64,000 nucleotides of DNA from UTCHB3 sp964625575 (GCA_964625575.1 CAZVBQ010000007.1:1-64000), one strand, 5' to 3'; positions 18,001 to 27,088 are shown, counted from the first letter of the stretch. Notes: a model not told the origin generated them from the sequence alone. Program-made: numbers and translations.

Positions 18001-18345
18001 AGTGTGGAGTATGAAGTGTAGAGGTTGGAGTATTTGGTGTTTGGTATTTGGTGTTTGGTGTCCTAATGCGTGTTTTTAACCACCGGGCACACTGAGCACA
18101 CTGAGAAGGTCAAGAGGACACGGATAAACGCCAATTAGACGGATTAACGCAGATAATCTTTTCAATATCTCTGCGTTGCTCTGTAAAATCAGTGTGTATC
18201 CGTGTTCTTCAAATTTCCCTCTGTCGTCCCGGTGTGCTCTGTGGTGGTTGATCGCCAGTTAGAAGGGCGCTTATGATACCGGCAACACCCAACCTCCCAA
18301 GGGGCACAGGGGCAGGCGCGCAACGGCAACCGGCAACGGGCAACG
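18001..18345. repeat. Composite repeat spacer (words I, J, C, B, D)
   Basis: The 431-base gap holds, in order: word I (AGTGTGGAGTATGAAGTG) from 18001; word-J-like TTGGTGTTTGGTATTTGGTG to 18063; word C (CCGGGCACACTGAGCACACT) at about 18076-18112; a word-B inverted repeat at 18116-18217; reverse-complement word C (GGTGTGCTCTGTGGTGG) at about 18229-18251; and reverse-complement word D (CGGCAACCGGCAACGGGCAA) up to about 18345. C-B-B'-C' is a nested palindrome. No gene is visible in it. Confidence 0.8.
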
Positions 18346-18350
18346 AAAAA

Positions 18351-18770
18351 CTACTTGGCAAAGAAGGAAAGCAGCTTGTTACCTGCCGGTATTTTGCTCT
18401 CGAAAAGGGCTGAAAGCGAATACTTCCCGCCGCCGGTGAGGAAGAGGGTTGTGAAGATGGTCAGATAAAGGATTGACATTTCCATTTTACCGAAGGGATC
18501 TCCGCTGTGCGCGACAAAAGCTGCCACAAACATGGTCACGATCAGAAAGATGGATGATAAACGTGTGAAAAGCCCTGAGGCTACCAAAAGCGCGAAGAAG
18601 AACTCTGCCGACATGGCGAGAAACATGCTCGCTGTCTCGCCAATTCCGAGAAAATCAAGGAATTTTATCTCGTCACCTGAGAAAAACTTCTGAAACTTGC
18701 CCAAACCATGGCCGAAAGCCATAAAAAGTCCCGCGAAAACTCTTAAAACCAGTAATCCGGTGTCAGTCAT
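18351..18770 (-). CDS. DoxX family membrane protein
   Basis: A 139-residue integral membrane protein with four hydrophobic helices. The opening TGLLVLRVFAGLFMAFGHGLGKF is the typical DoxX/DUF417-like start, and the third helix has the family's LFLIVTMFVAAFVAHSGDP. Members are thought to act in sulfur or redox-linked membrane functions or as small terminal-oxidase-associated subunits, but most are uncharacterised. GGAG lies about ten bases before the ATG. It is monocistronic between repeat spacers. Confidence 0.85.
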   Translation of the reverse strand: MTDTGLLVLRVFAGLFMAFGHGLGKFQKFFSGDEIKFLDFLGIGETASMFLAMSAEFFFALLVASGLFTRLSSIFLIVTMFVAAFVAHSGDPFGKMEMSILYLTIFTTLFLTGGGKYSLSALFESKIPAGNKLLSFFAK

Positions 18771-18955
18771 ATATTATTAACTCCGTTAATGTTCAATGGA
18801 TGTGTGAATATATGTTATAACATCTATTGTTCCGGTTTGGTTCCCTCCGGGCTGTTATCCTGTGTAGATGAGTTAATAGGGTGGGCCGCAAATTTTATAT
18901 ATCATAATATACATAATTTGCAAACCACTGTCAAGTTATTGCGGGGAAAGGGGTT

Positions 18956-18984
18956 AGCGCCGCCAAATAAGGGGTGGCGGCGCT
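18956..18984. terminator. GC-rich hairpin after the DUF4249 gene
   Basis: Perfect 10-base arms AGCGCCGCCA (18956-18965) and TGGCGGCGCT (18975-18984) with a 9-base loop lie ten bases after the DUF4249 stop on the minus strand. The downstream tract is AACCCCTTTCC, so the T-run is weak. It is probably the operon's terminator or a 3' stabilising stem. Confidence 0.55.
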
Positions 18985-18994
18985 GTTTGAAGGG

Positions 18995-19966
18995 TTATAA
19001 CCGGCTTCTGTAGCCGAAAGATTGTACGAAATTCTCTTCAACGTTGAGTTTGCGACTGGAGACGAGGTAAGCTCCGAAGACGCCAAGCCCCCCCTGGATG
19101 TTGGTAAAGACCACTTCATCAAGGCGGACGGAATAATCGTCAAGGAAGCCTTCGGTTGAGCCGTAGTAATTACCGAGATTTTTGTCCATTACCAGCACTT
19201 CGAGAATTGCATCCTGGATCACGTAAGAATATTTGTCGTTGTCGCCCGCGGAGATGTCTGACATTATTTTGTTTATCGCCGCGTATTCATAAATAAGGAT
19301 CTTATCCCGCGTTACTCCCGGGTAAAGGGGCTTTTGCGTGCCCGACACATCCACATACTTAAGAGGGATTTCCCTCTTGTAACCCTTTACCACCCCGCCT
19401 TTGTCGGTTGCGTAATAGAGTGTAAGCCGGGGGACAAAAATGTAATCGGGTGAGGCCGACCACTGAATAGTGAGAGCCTTCTCCAAAGGATTGCTTGTAA
19501 CAGTGGAGATGTACTGCTTCGAAAGCCTGAAATCGAGATCACGCGGCACGACGCACTTGGATGTAAGTGTGGTTCCGTCGGGCATTGTGGCCAAGAGGGT
19601 CAGTGTATCGTTGGAGCGGGCTTTCATCTGACTGAGTTTGTAAACAGGCGCGGGTGAACCGTATTTTCCGCCGATCTCTGTCGAAACTGTATCTTTAAAA
19701 GTATACGCGAGATCGTAGAAAGTTGACGCGATGGTGATCTTTGCCCCGCTTACAAATGGGCTGACACCGTTTTCGGCCGGATTAAACCCCGGAACGTCGT
19801 ATGATTTTGATACAACAGCGAGCTGGTTAACCGAGTCGCCCTTGATCACCAGATTGATCATATATTTTTCCTGGTAGTTCTTCTTTGGGTCGAACGAGTT
19901 TTCGCATCCTGAGATGAGGGCGAAGAATATCAGAAGTGGAGTGAGGATCAAAAATCTGTTCATCAT
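18995..19966 (-). CDS. DUF4249 family lipoprotein
   Basis: A 323-residue lipoprotein. The signal peptide ends in a lipobox-like ALISGC, with cysteine 21 as the likely lipidated residue. The body is beta-rich, as in the Bacteroidota DUF4249 family, which is nearly always encoded directly after a TonB-dependent receptor and is thought to work at the outer-membrane surface with it. Its start codon overlaps the stop of the upstream receptor by four bases, so the two are translationally coupled. The ligand of the pair is unknown. Confidence 0.85.
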   Translation of the reverse strand: MMNRFLILTPLLIFFALISGCENSFDPKKNYQEKYMINLVIKGDSVNQLAVVSKSYDVPGFNPAENGVSPFVSGAKITIASTFYDLAYTFKDTVSTEIGGKYGSPAPVYKLSQMKARSNDTLTLLATMPDGTTLTSKCVVPRDLDFRLSKQYISTVTSNPLEKALTIQWSASPDYIFVPRLTLYYATDKGGVVKGYKREIPLKYVDVSGTQKPLYPGVTRDKILIYEYAAINKIMSDISAGDNDKYSYVIQDAILEVLVMDKNLGNYYGSTEGFLDDYSVRLDEVVFTNIQGGLGVFGAYLVSSRKLNVEENFVQSFGYRSRL

Positions 19967-22188
19967 ATCTGCACCTTAAGAGAGAGTGAGGGAAGAAAGG
20001 GGAGCATGTCAACTCGTTCGCCCGTTTTATCGTCAAAATAGAAGATGTTCCGTCGGTCATACACGTTTATTATGCTGAAATCGAGCGTGCAAGTCATGAA
20101 ATATATAAAAAGGGTTTTCGACACGCCGATATCCATCCTGTGGTAAAAAGGGAATCGCTCTGAATTGATGGCGCCATAAAGAGCCTTCGGGTTATACTGC
20201 CCAAGCACCAGCCACTGTTTCCAGAAGTCGTTAATGCTGAAACGGTCGATATAACCGCCGAGGGGAGTGTAAGGCCTTCCTGTCGAGAAGTTCCATGTGA
20301 TATAGATGTTCCAGCCGTCACCCGGATTGAAGCCGAGGATGGTGTTCAGAGCGTGACGGGTATCGTAACGCGGGGCATACCTTACGCCTTCACGGAACTT
20401 GTAAGCCCAGCCGAGCGAGTAACCCGCTTTGAAGTAGAAAAGATTGTTCTGTAGCAGCAGATCCGCTTCGAAACCGTACGATTCACCATTCAACTGGATC
20501 AGATCGGGGTCGTTCGCGGTGAATTTCATGTCATTGAAGTCGGTTAGATTTCTGATGTCCTTGTAGTAGCCTTCAAGTTCAAGCACCACACCGTTCATGG
20601 GGGCGATCTTCACTCCCGCTATGTAGTGGTAAGCCTCGGGGGTTGTGAGGTAGTCGGGGATCACGATCCACGGTTCGAAGATAGAAAGGAGGTCGTTCTC
20701 ATCCACGAGGGTGGTCACTTCCTGGGAGTACTTCCCAAAAGCCCCCTTCAGTGAGAGCCAGTCTGTAATCTTGTAAGTTGCATTTATTCTCGGTTCAATG
20801 AAGCCCGCGCGGTTCTTCGTAATGGTGGTCATATTAATTCGCGCGCCGGCATCGAGGCCGAAGTTATCAAAGCGCATGAACTTATATTTGATAAAAATGT
20901 TCATTGAAACGCCGCTTCCCTCAATCGCGGTGCGCGTTCCGCGGAGGTTTTCTTGGTCGAGTGTTGATTTGAAGATTGTGGTTTGAAGTCCGACGCCCAG
21001 CTCATCCCGCGAGTCGAAGATGTAGGTAAAGTCCCACTTTGAAGAGAAATCGGTGACCGAGTTCTTTCTGTCTTTCGCGTCACTGAGGTTTGGGGTAACC
21101 GCTGCGTCAAAAGTGGAGAGTGAGAAAGTCATTTCGGAAAATACAGGTGAAGCCCAGACCTGATACCAGTTAAGCCCTATCACCCCGTTTCGCAGACTGT
21201 AATCCTCTTTTTGTGGATCATCGTTCTTCAGATCATCCTGGCTGCCGAAGATATGGAACACGAATTTCGAGTTCTCCAATATCTCTGGGTTGCTGTAATT
21301 TACTTTGAAGCTGTAATCGTAAAAATCGAAAGGTGATGTTTTGTTGTTCAGAAACTTCTTCAGCGTCTCCGTCATGTAACTCTTCCTGCCCGTGAGAAGG
21401 AAACTGCCACCAGGGATGGGTCCCTCGAGTGCAACTTTTGCTGAAAGAAGTGAAGCATTTGCCGAACCGCTAAAGTGGTTCTTGTTCCCGTCTTTTGTTA
21501 TGATATCAAGCACCGAAGAGAGCCTTCCGCCGTACTCTGCCGTGAATCCTCCTTTGCGGAATTCAAGAGCGGAGGCGATCTCAGGATCGACAACAGAAAA
21601 TATCCCGAGCGCGTGAAAAGGGTTATAGATGGTGGCTTTATTCAGAAGCACCACATTTTGCTCATTGTCACTTCCTCTAACGAAGTACCTCGCCGTCACA
21701 TCCCCCGTGGTGCTCACGCCCGCAGTATACTGAAGTGTACGCAGTACATCGGCTTCCACCCCTTTCGGGAGCACTTTGATCTGCTGGGCAGTTATCTTCT
21801 CCAGACCGAGATCGGTGGCATTTTCTTCGACCGATTTTTCACCGTAGATCGTGAGCGTTTGCGTGGTATAAGCAACCGGCACAAGCTTAACATCAATCTG
21901 GGTTATCTTCCCCGCGGGAATCTCAACCACCATTTCGAGGGGCTTGTATCCCATCATCGAGTAGATCACGGTCTGTTTTCCCGGAGGTACCGAGGGGATT
22001 ATATAGTATCCCGAAGTGTTGGTTGTGGCGCCCGTTTTGGTGCCTTTGATGATCACATTCGCGTAAATTACAGGCTCACCGTTGGTCGAATCGGTTACAA
22101 ATCCGCGTAGAATTGTTGACTGTTGATCGGATGTGGCCTGTGAGAAGAGTAGGAATGGGGACAGCAGTAGCAGTAAGAAATATCTCAA
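19963..22188 (-). CDS. TonB-dependent receptor (carboxypeptidase-regulatory-like plug type)
   Basis: A 741-residue outer-membrane receptor. A signal peptide (MRYFLLLLLSPFLLFSQA) is followed by a carboxypeptidase-regulatory-like domain (about 25-110, ILRGFVTDSTNGEPVIYANV), and then a plug domain in which the usual motif reads VLRTLQYTAGVSTTGDVTARYFVRGSDNEQNVVLLNKATIYNPFH. A beta-barrel completes the protein. The receptors paired with DUF4249 proteins have this plug form. It is first in a two-gene operon with the DUF4249 lipoprotein. The 218-base upstream spacer has a GC-rich CGCCGCGCGCGGG stretch and no repeat words. Confidence 0.9.
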   Translation of the reverse strand: MRYFLLLLLSPFLLFSQATSDQQSTILRGFVTDSTNGEPVIYANVIIKGTKTGATTNTSGYYIIPSVPPGKQTVIYSMMGYKPLEMVVEIPAGKITQIDVKLVPVAYTTQTLTIYGEKSVEENATDLGLEKITAQQIKVLPKGVEADVLRTLQYTAGVSTTGDVTARYFVRGSDNEQNVVLLNKATIYNPFHALGIFSVVDPEIASALEFRKGGFTAEYGGRLSSVLDIITKDGNKNHFSGSANASLLSAKVALEGPIPGGSFLLTGRKSYMTETLKKFLNNKTSPFDFYDYSFKVNYSNPEILENSKFVFHIFGSQDDLKNDDPQKEDYSLRNGVIGLNWYQVWASPVFSEMTFSLSTFDAAVTPNLSDAKDRKNSVTDFSSKWDFTYIFDSRDELGVGLQTTIFKSTLDQENLRGTRTAIEGSGVSMNIFIKYKFMRFDNFGLDAGARINMTTITKNRAGFIEPRINATYKITDWLSLKGAFGKYSQEVTTLVDENDLLSIFEPWIVIPDYLTTPEAYHYIAGVKIAPMNGVVLELEGYYKDIRNLTDFNDMKFTANDPDLIQLNGESYGFEADLLLQNNLFYFKAGYSLGWAYKFREGVRYAPRYDTRHALNTILGFNPGDGWNIYITWNFSTGRPYTPLGGYIDRFSINDFWKQWLVLGQYNPKALYGAINSERFPFYHRMDIGVSKTLFIYFMTCTLDFSIINVYDRRNIFYFDDKTGERVDMLPFLPSLSLKVQI

Positions 22189-22350
22189 TAGTTGAACTCC
22201 GGTTGGGAGAGAATAAGGTTAAGGTGTTACCGCGATTTGAAGCAGGACGCCGCGCGCGGGAACTGGAAATGAATTAGTGTTTAATAATATGGAAAAAAAG
22301 CGTGAAAATTTGCGGAATTTTCGGGTACCCTCCTGGGTGCTGAAACAATT

Positions 22351-22382
22351 TTTGCAAAGAGTCTGTAGAATTCATATCTTCA
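22351..22382 (+). promoter_or_regulatory. Candidate Bacteroidota-type promoter
   Basis: TTTG at 22351-22354, a 20-base spacer, then TATCTTCA at 22375-22382 fit the Bacteroidota primary-sigma consensus TTTG-N19-21-TAnnTTTG with two mismatches in the -7 box. It lies 24 bases before the ATG at 22407. Confidence 0.45.
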
Positions 22383-22406
22383 AAATCATTTTAAGAAAGT
22401 TTTAAT

Positions 22407-22838
22407 ATGTTCATCACACTTCTGATCTTCAACTTTTTGGTCAGTTTTCTGACTTGTGCCATAATCGCCTATTCATTCAGAAAACCGCTTGATACCATCT
22501 TTCACAGACTCGTCAAGGAGGATATTTACGTCGCCTGGAGCAGATATGTTCTGTTCGCGATCTTCGTCGTCGGTATTTCAGGCGGGGTAAGGATCTGGGA
22601 ACTGGAGAAATACCTCACTACAAACGAAAAAACCGGCGCATACACCTATCTCCTCACCACTGAAAGATGGGCCCTTGAGATCTACCGTGCCATCATGGGC
22701 ACCCTCGAGGCAAATGCATGGATGCTTCTGTTTGTGTTTCTTTTCGCGCTCGTCGCGTATGTTGTCATTCGCTTCACAGAGAATAGCGCCGAAGCCCGTG
22801 AGAAACAGATGAAGATGTTTGCGAATAAAGATCAGTAG
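22407..22838 (+). CDS. Hypothetical membrane protein, three TM helices
   Basis: A 143-residue protein that I do not recognise. Hydrophobic segments lie at about 2-24, 48-62 and 102-122, giving three probable membrane helices, with a charged C-terminal tail (ENSAEAREKQMKMFANKDQ). The loop between helices 2 and 3 contains GGVRIWELEKYL. The TAG stop opens directly into an array of repeat words. A candidate promoter lies just upstream. Confidence 0.65.
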   Translation: MFITLLIFNFLVSFLTCAIIAYSFRKPLDTIFHRLVKEDIYVAWSRYVLFAIFVVGISGGVRIWELEKYLTTNEKTGAYTYLLTTERWALEIYRAIMGTLEANAWMLLFVFLFALVAYVVIRFTENSAEAREKQMKMFANKDQ

Positions 22839-23222
22839 TGAGTTGTGAGTAGCGAGTGGCGAGGAGTCGTTGTCCGTTGTCCGTTGCCCGTTGCCCGTGA
22901 TTGAACTGCAAAGTAGTGAGTTGTGAGTAGCGAGTAGCGAGGTGTCGTTGCGCGTTGTCCGTTGCGCGTTGCCCGTTGCCCGTTGCCCGTGATTGAACCG
23001 CAAAGAACGCGAAGATCGCAAAGAGGCTTTTAAGAGGACGCGGATAAACACGGATTGTACTGATGAACGCAGATTTACTTCACAATTATCCGCGTATCTC
23101 TGATAAATCTGCGTGTATCCGCGTTCTAAAAAAAAATCCGTGAAATCTGTGTTAAATCCAATTAATCCGCGTAACTTTTACCAAACCCCAAACCCCAAAC
23201 CCCAAACCCCAAACCCCAAACC
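22839..23222. repeat. Dense composite repeat spacer (F, D, E, B, J)
   Basis: The 384-base gap is almost entirely repeat words. A composite of word F (GTGAGTAGCGAGTGGCGAG), word D (GTTGCCCGTTGCCCGTG) and ATTGAACYGCAAAG occurs twice in tandem (22839-22910 and about 22916-23000). Then come word E (ACCGCAAAGAACGCGAAG), a word-B inverted repeat (23033-23134), a partial word B, and five CCCCAAA units (reverse-complement word J, about 23184-23222) that touch the amylase stop codon. There is no gene. Confidence 0.85.
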
Positions 23223-25106
23223 CTATTTAACCAACAAAGCTTTCACAACCTTCTGTGTGTTGCCGTTGGTGGCGCGGATGAGATACATGCCCGCGGGGAG
23301 GTTATTGGCATTGAACTCCACGGTATGGAAGCCCGGTTCAGTGATACCATTGTGAAGGGTGGCGACCTTTTCACCGCGGATGTCGTAGACGGAAATGTTA
23401 ACGGTTGAACGCTTGTCAACCGCGAATGAGACCACGGTTGAGGGATTGAACGGATTCGGGTAGTTCTGGTATAATGTGAACAAACCCGGACCTGATGTTT
23501 CATCTTCAACGCCGACAGGGGTGGTCTGGATCTTTAAAATCATGGAGCTTTTACCAGCCAATTCACCCGGGATGGAATAATTGGTAAATCCACCCTGAAA
23601 ATTAACGGTCAACTGCCCCACACCCGCGCCTGTTTCAGCATTAAGCACGTAGAAATTACCGGGATCGAGATTTGATTGATTCAATGACACGGTGAAATTC
23701 GATACCGGAAATTCACTGAAATTGTGAATAACATAAATAGCTTCACCATCGAGGTCACGGCAGTAGGCGTAAACATTGGCGTTGGATGAAGTGCCCGCTC
23801 TGTAGCCACCCCTTCTTAAGGCCGTCTCCCTGTTTCGCAGATGAATAAGGTCACGGTACCTGCTCAGAAGTGATGTGGGGCTCGCCGACATTGTCTGCAC
23901 GTTGTTAAGGTTGTACGGGGTGCCGAGGGCGTACCATGGTGTGCCGGTGGTGAAACCTCCATTGGTGCCGGGCGTCCAGGGCATGGGGCGGCGCTTGTTC
24001 TCGTCGATTCCGTATCCATTCATACCAATTTCTTCACCGTAATATATAAACGGCACGCCGGGAAGTGTCAGGTAGATCGAGGCTGCCATTTTGCTCCACT
24101 TCTCATTCTGGTTCAGGAGTCCGAATACCCTGTCCTGATCATGATTGGTAAGAAATGTAGCGTACTGCAGCGGCTGATAAGAAGAAGTAACCGATACCAT
24201 TTTGTTAGCGAGTCCCGCGGGGGCGGAGTTCTTTATCGCGCTGATTATTGCCGAAGCGAGATCGAACTCGAAGCAGATATCAAGCCTGTTCCCGTTTGAA
24301 TAAGGGACAACCTGCGCGGTTGGCGACCACACTTCACCCACGGTCAGAGCATTGGGATTCACGGATTTGTAAACAGTTCTGAATTCCTCAAGGAAGGCGA
24401 AGGTAGCGGGGACATGCTCCATTATCTGGCCGTCTTCGAAGAGGTGTTTTATCGCGTCAAGCCTGAAACCGTCGATGTTCAGGGTGTCAAGCCAGTAGCG
24501 GGTCAGATTGAATATCTCGTTTTTCAGGGGCGCGTGAGCCATGTTAAGATCGGGCATTCCGCTGGAGAACATCCCGAAATAGTAATAATTGTTGAACTGG
24601 TGCCACACCTGCTGACCCCAGGTGCCGGTGTAGCCGGGGTTGAAGTTTTTCCATGTGTAATAATCGCGGTAGGGCGAAGAGGGGTCGGTCGAGGCGGCGA
24701 ACCATGGATGCTGTCGTGACGAGTGGTTCAGCACAAAATCTATGATCACCTTGATTCCACGCTGGTGAGCCTTGGTAAGGAACTCCTTGAAGTCGTTCAT
24801 GGTGCCGTAATCGGGCTGTATTCCACGGTAGTCTTTCACGTCATAACCGTGGTAACTGGGCGAGGGGTTTATCGGCATCAGCCAGATGCCTGTTATTCCG
24901 AGGTCTGAAGTGGTGTTTGGATCGCCGTCGTTCAAGTAGTCAAGCTTGTTAATCAGTCCCCTGAAGTCGCCCTTGCCGTCACCATTTCCGTCGTGGAAAC
25001 TTCTGACAAAAACCTCATAAAAAACGGCGTCGTTCCACCAGTTCAGTGATGATTGCGCGAAAAGCTGTGATGTGAATAGAAGTATAAGTAAGAGTTTGCG
25101 GGTCAT
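23223..25106 (-). CDS. Secreted GH13 alpha-amylase family enzyme with T9SS sorting domain
   Basis: A 627-residue secreted glycoside hydrolase. After a signal peptide (MTRKLLLILLFTSQLFAQ) comes a GH13 barrel with the four classical regions: DFVLNH (about 123-128), GFRLDAIKH with nucleophile D217, VGEVW with acid/base E258, and FLTNHDQD with D323. YHGYDVKDYRGI and the GDGKGD calcium-type loop also fit. The C-terminus (about 535-627) is the T9SS type A module with YQNYPNPFNPSTVVSFAV and a final KALLVK. It would cleave alpha-glucans such as starch or glycogen outside the cell. Exact specificity (alpha-amylase or oligo-1,6-glucosidase-like) is not certain. It is a single-gene unit, and its stop codon abuts a CCCCAAA repeat. 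Confidence 0.92.
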   Translation of the reverse strand: MTRKLLLILLFTSQLFAQSSLNWWNDAVFYEVFVRSFHDGNGDGKGDFRGLINKLDYLNDGDPNTTSDLGITGIWLMPINPSPSYHGYDVKDYRGIQPDYGTMNDFKEFLTKAHQRGIKVIIDFVLNHSSRQHPWFAASTDPSSPYRDYYTWKNFNPGYTGTWGQQVWHQFNNYYYFGMFSSGMPDLNMAHAPLKNEIFNLTRYWLDTLNIDGFRLDAIKHLFEDGQIMEHVPATFAFLEEFRTVYKSVNPNALTVGEVWSPTAQVVPYSNGNRLDICFEFDLASAIISAIKNSAPAGLANKMVSVTSSYQPLQYATFLTNHDQDRVFGLLNQNEKWSKMAASIYLTLPGVPFIYYGEEIGMNGYGIDENKRRPMPWTPGTNGGFTTGTPWYALGTPYNLNNVQTMSASPTSLLSRYRDLIHLRNRETALRRGGYRAGTSSNANVYAYCRDLDGEAIYVIHNFSEFPVSNFTVSLNQSNLDPGNFYVLNAETGAGVGQLTVNFQGGFTNYSIPGELAGKSSMILKIQTTPVGVEDETSGPGLFTLYQNYPNPFNPSTVVSFAVDKRSTVNISVYDIRGEKVATLHNGITEPGFHTVEFNANNLPAGMYLIRATNGNTQKVVKALLVK

Positions 25107-25228
25107 AATCTTAAGGCCGTAACCGGATCCTGGTTCATTTGAAAAAAATCAGTTCCATAAATAATGATTTTGAAGGTGATATAAAAGGTGAAATGCTTAG
25201 TTTTGCATCGCCATTTTTATAAAGAGTT

Positions 25229-26131
25229 ATGAAAGAAAAACTTAAAACCGACAGCAGTTTCTTTTCCTGGCTTTCCCTCGGCTTTCTTGCGGTCATCTGG
25301 GGAAGTTCTTTCATCTTAATGAAGCGGGGCCTCGAGGCTTACTCAGCAACCGAAGTGGGGGCGCTCAGGGTTGTGATTTCGGCAACCGTGCTTTTGCCGC
25401 TTGCCCTGCGGAACTACAATGAATACCTTAAGAAGTACTGGAAACATTTCCTTTTCTTCGCGGCCTTGACGAATCTGGGACCCGCGATCCTTTTCGCGAC
25501 GGCACAGACCCGCATAAGCAGCTCGCTCGCCGGCGTGCTTAACAGCATGACACCGATCTTCACATTTTCGATCGGTGTTCTCTTTTACGGAACACAGTTC
25601 AGGGTTAATCAGGCGATCGGACTCGTTTTAGGTATCATCGGTTCCGGTGTTCTGATCCTTTTCAGCGGTGGTGAGCTCGGTGAGATCAATTTCTTCGCGT
25701 TTCTGGTTGTTCTTGCCACATTATTCTACGGAATGGGTTCCAATTTCTTAATCAAGCACTTTAGAGGGATTCACCCTGTCGCGCTTACTTCTCTCGCGTT
25801 CATGACCATCCTGCCGGTTGCTCTCGTCATTTTGATCTCTTCGGGTTTTATAAACACTGTCACCACACATCCCAAGGCCCTGCAGTCGTTTGGTTACATC
25901 GCCATCCTGGCCGTGGTGGGCACTGCCATGTCGCTCATCCTTTTCAACCGGCTCATTCAGACCACCTCGCCTGTTTTCGCTTCCACGGTTACATATCTTA
26001 TCCCCATCGTCGCGGTCATTTGGGGGGTACTCGATGGCGAAACCCTTGGCATCTGGCACCTTCTTGGAATGCTGCTTATCATTTCGGGGGTGTACTTTAT
26101 CAATATGAAAAGCGATTCGAAGTCACATTAG
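25229..26131 (+). CDS. EamA/DMT family transporter
   Basis: A 300-residue inner-membrane permease with about ten hydrophobic helices in two EamA repeats. The first starts LGFLAVIWGSSFILMKRGLE, and the second begins near residue 150 (FFAFLVVLATLFYGMGSNFL). Members of this drug/metabolite superfamily export amino acids, sugars or other small metabolites; the substrate is not visible. A -7 box TAGTTTTG lies at 25198-25205, 24 bases before the start. The stop is followed within 16 bases by a word-B inverted repeat. Confidence 0.88.
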   Translation: MKEKLKTDSSFFSWLSLGFLAVIWGSSFILMKRGLEAYSATEVGALRVVISATVLLPLALRNYNEYLKKYWKHFLFFAALTNLGPAILFATAQTRISSSLAGVLNSMTPIFTFSIGVLFYGTQFRVNQAIGLVLGIIGSGVLILFSGGELGEINFFAFLVVLATLFYGMGSNFLIKHFRGIHPVALTSLAFMTILPVALVILISSGFINTVTTHPKALQSFGYIAILAVVGTAMSLILFNRLIQTTSPVFASTVTYLIPIVAVIWGVLDGETLGIWHLLGMLLIISGVYFINMKSDSKSH

Positions 26132-26141
26132 ACATAATTAG

Positions 26142-26271
26142 GACGCAGATACACACGGATTAGACAGATATACGCGGATTATCATTTATATTCTGCGTTA
26201 ATCCGTAAAATCAGTGTGTATCCGCGTGCTCCTAAAAACCTCTTTGCGGCCTTTGCGCTCTTTGCGGTTCA
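26142..26271. repeat. Word-B inverted repeat plus reverse word E
   Basis: The left arm (GGACGCAGATACACACGGAT, from 26142) pairs with a right arm that ends TCAGTGTGTATCCGCGTGCT near 26231. Reverse-complement word E (TTTGCGGCCTTTGCGCTCTT then TGCGGTTC) follows to about 26271, just before the promoter of the next gene. Confidence 0.8.
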
Positions 26272-26276
26272 ACATA

Positions 26277-26308
26277 CTTGACTTTAATCGGAAAAATGTG
26301 TAAGTTTA
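26277..26308 (+). promoter_or_regulatory. Candidate Bacteroidota-type promoter
   Basis: CTTG at 26277-26280, a 20-base spacer, then TAAGTTTA at 26301-26308 fit TTTG-N20-TAnnTTTG apart from one base in each box. GGAGG at about 26322-26326 and the ATG at 26333 follow at sensible distances. The box is part of the 11-mer TGTAAGTTTAC that also occurs twice upstream of 1548. Confidence 0.45.
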
Positions 26309-26332
26309 CGGGTACAGTAATGGAGGTTAGTC

Positions 26333-26884
26333 ATGAAATGCATGAAAATATTTCCTGTTATTCTTCTTTTTATCGTCCCCACTGTACTTTCCGCACAGGA
26401 ATCAATAATTATATCCCTGAACAAAATAGATTCCGTAGAATACTACCTGATCCTCGAAAAAAATGTTAACTCATCAGAACTGTGGGCGCGATCCCAGCCG
26501 TTCGCCAAATCAAAATCAGATATAAAACTGGCGACAATTGAAACAAAGATCGAAAAAGGAACATCAAAATATATTACCCGCGGGCGCCACTTAACACGTG
26601 AGAACCGCGTGGAAGCGGGTAAAGGAAATGCCCCGGGAAGTGGTGTTGCCACTATTGCCGGAACACCCAATGAGCTGCTTCCGGTATGTATTATGCTCAT
26701 CACACCCAATACATCCATGGCTTTCATCAACGTGATGAAAGATGACAGGATCATAATCGCCGACAACTTCAAGAAAACCGATTTCGGTGATATGAAGGAT
26801 GTGAATTGCCATGGACTGATGTCGTGCGACTTGCCCGAGGTCGCCATGGAAGAAGCCCTGAACGATTACTCGATAGCGAATTAG
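26333..26884 (+). CDS. Hypothetical secreted protein
   Basis: A 183-residue protein that I do not recognise. It has a signal peptide (MKCMKIFPVILLFIVPTVLSA, probable cut after SA). The mature part is mixed, with a glycine-rich loop GNAPGSGVATIAGTPNE near 95-112 and hydrophobic strands around LLPVCIMLI. GGAGG seven bases upstream fixes the start at 26333. There is no T9SS tail, so it is probably periplasmic. It is followed by word-E and word-B fragments and a bidirectional terminator, and is convergent with the metalloprotease gene. Confidence 0.65.
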   Translation: MKCMKIFPVILLFIVPTVLSAQESIIISLNKIDSVEYYLILEKNVNSSELWARSQPFAKSKSDIKLATIETKIEKGTSKYITRGRHLTRENRVEAGKGNAPGSGVATIAGTPNELLPVCIMLITPNTSMAFINVMKDDRIIIADNFKKTDFGDMKDVNCHGLMSCDLPEVAMEEALNDYSIAN

Positions 26885-26892
26885 CATCATTA

Positions 26893-26960
26893 AACCGCAA
26901 AGGGCTTTAAAGGTTACGCGGATTTCACGGATTTAACACGGATTTCGCGGATTTGTTTGG
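26893..26960 (+). repeat. Words E and B after a stop codon
   Basis: Nine bases after the stop come ACCGCAAAGGGCTTTAAAGG (word E) and then three related word-B segments, ACGCGGATTTCACGGATTT, ACACGGATTTCGCGGATTT and TTGTTTGG. They lie on the sense strand of the preceding gene. Confidence 0.7.
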
Positions 26961-27003
26961 TTGTCCATCCCTGTCGGGTAATTTCGTGGATTCAAGTATA
27001 ATT

Positions 27004-27037
27004 AAAAAGCCCGTGATCACTGGTACCACGGGCTTTT
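27004..27037. terminator. Bidirectional intrinsic terminator
   Basis: Arms AAAAGCCCGTG (27005-27015) and CACGGGCTTTT (27027-27037) pair perfectly around an 11-base loop, with A/T runs on both sides. It sits between the convergent secreted-protein and metalloprotease genes. Confidence 0.88.
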
Positions 27038-27088
27038 AATATTTACTGCGATTTTGATTGATGCAGAGGCTTCAGAATATCCCCGCCG

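Noticed and set aside
18789..19013. Small plus-strand frame in the DoxX/DUF4249 spacer
   Set aside because: No recognisable domain or ribosome-binding site, and it overlaps the hairpin at 18956-18984.
22578..23051. 157-codon minus-strand frame across the F/D repeats
   Set aside because: It is repeat words read through (RATGNAQRTT-type) and then antisense to the 22407 gene; no start signal and no family.
23184..23222. Telomere-like CCCCAAA repeat
   Set aside because: Only about five units inside a bacterial spacer next to a gene stop; it fits the heptamer word families.
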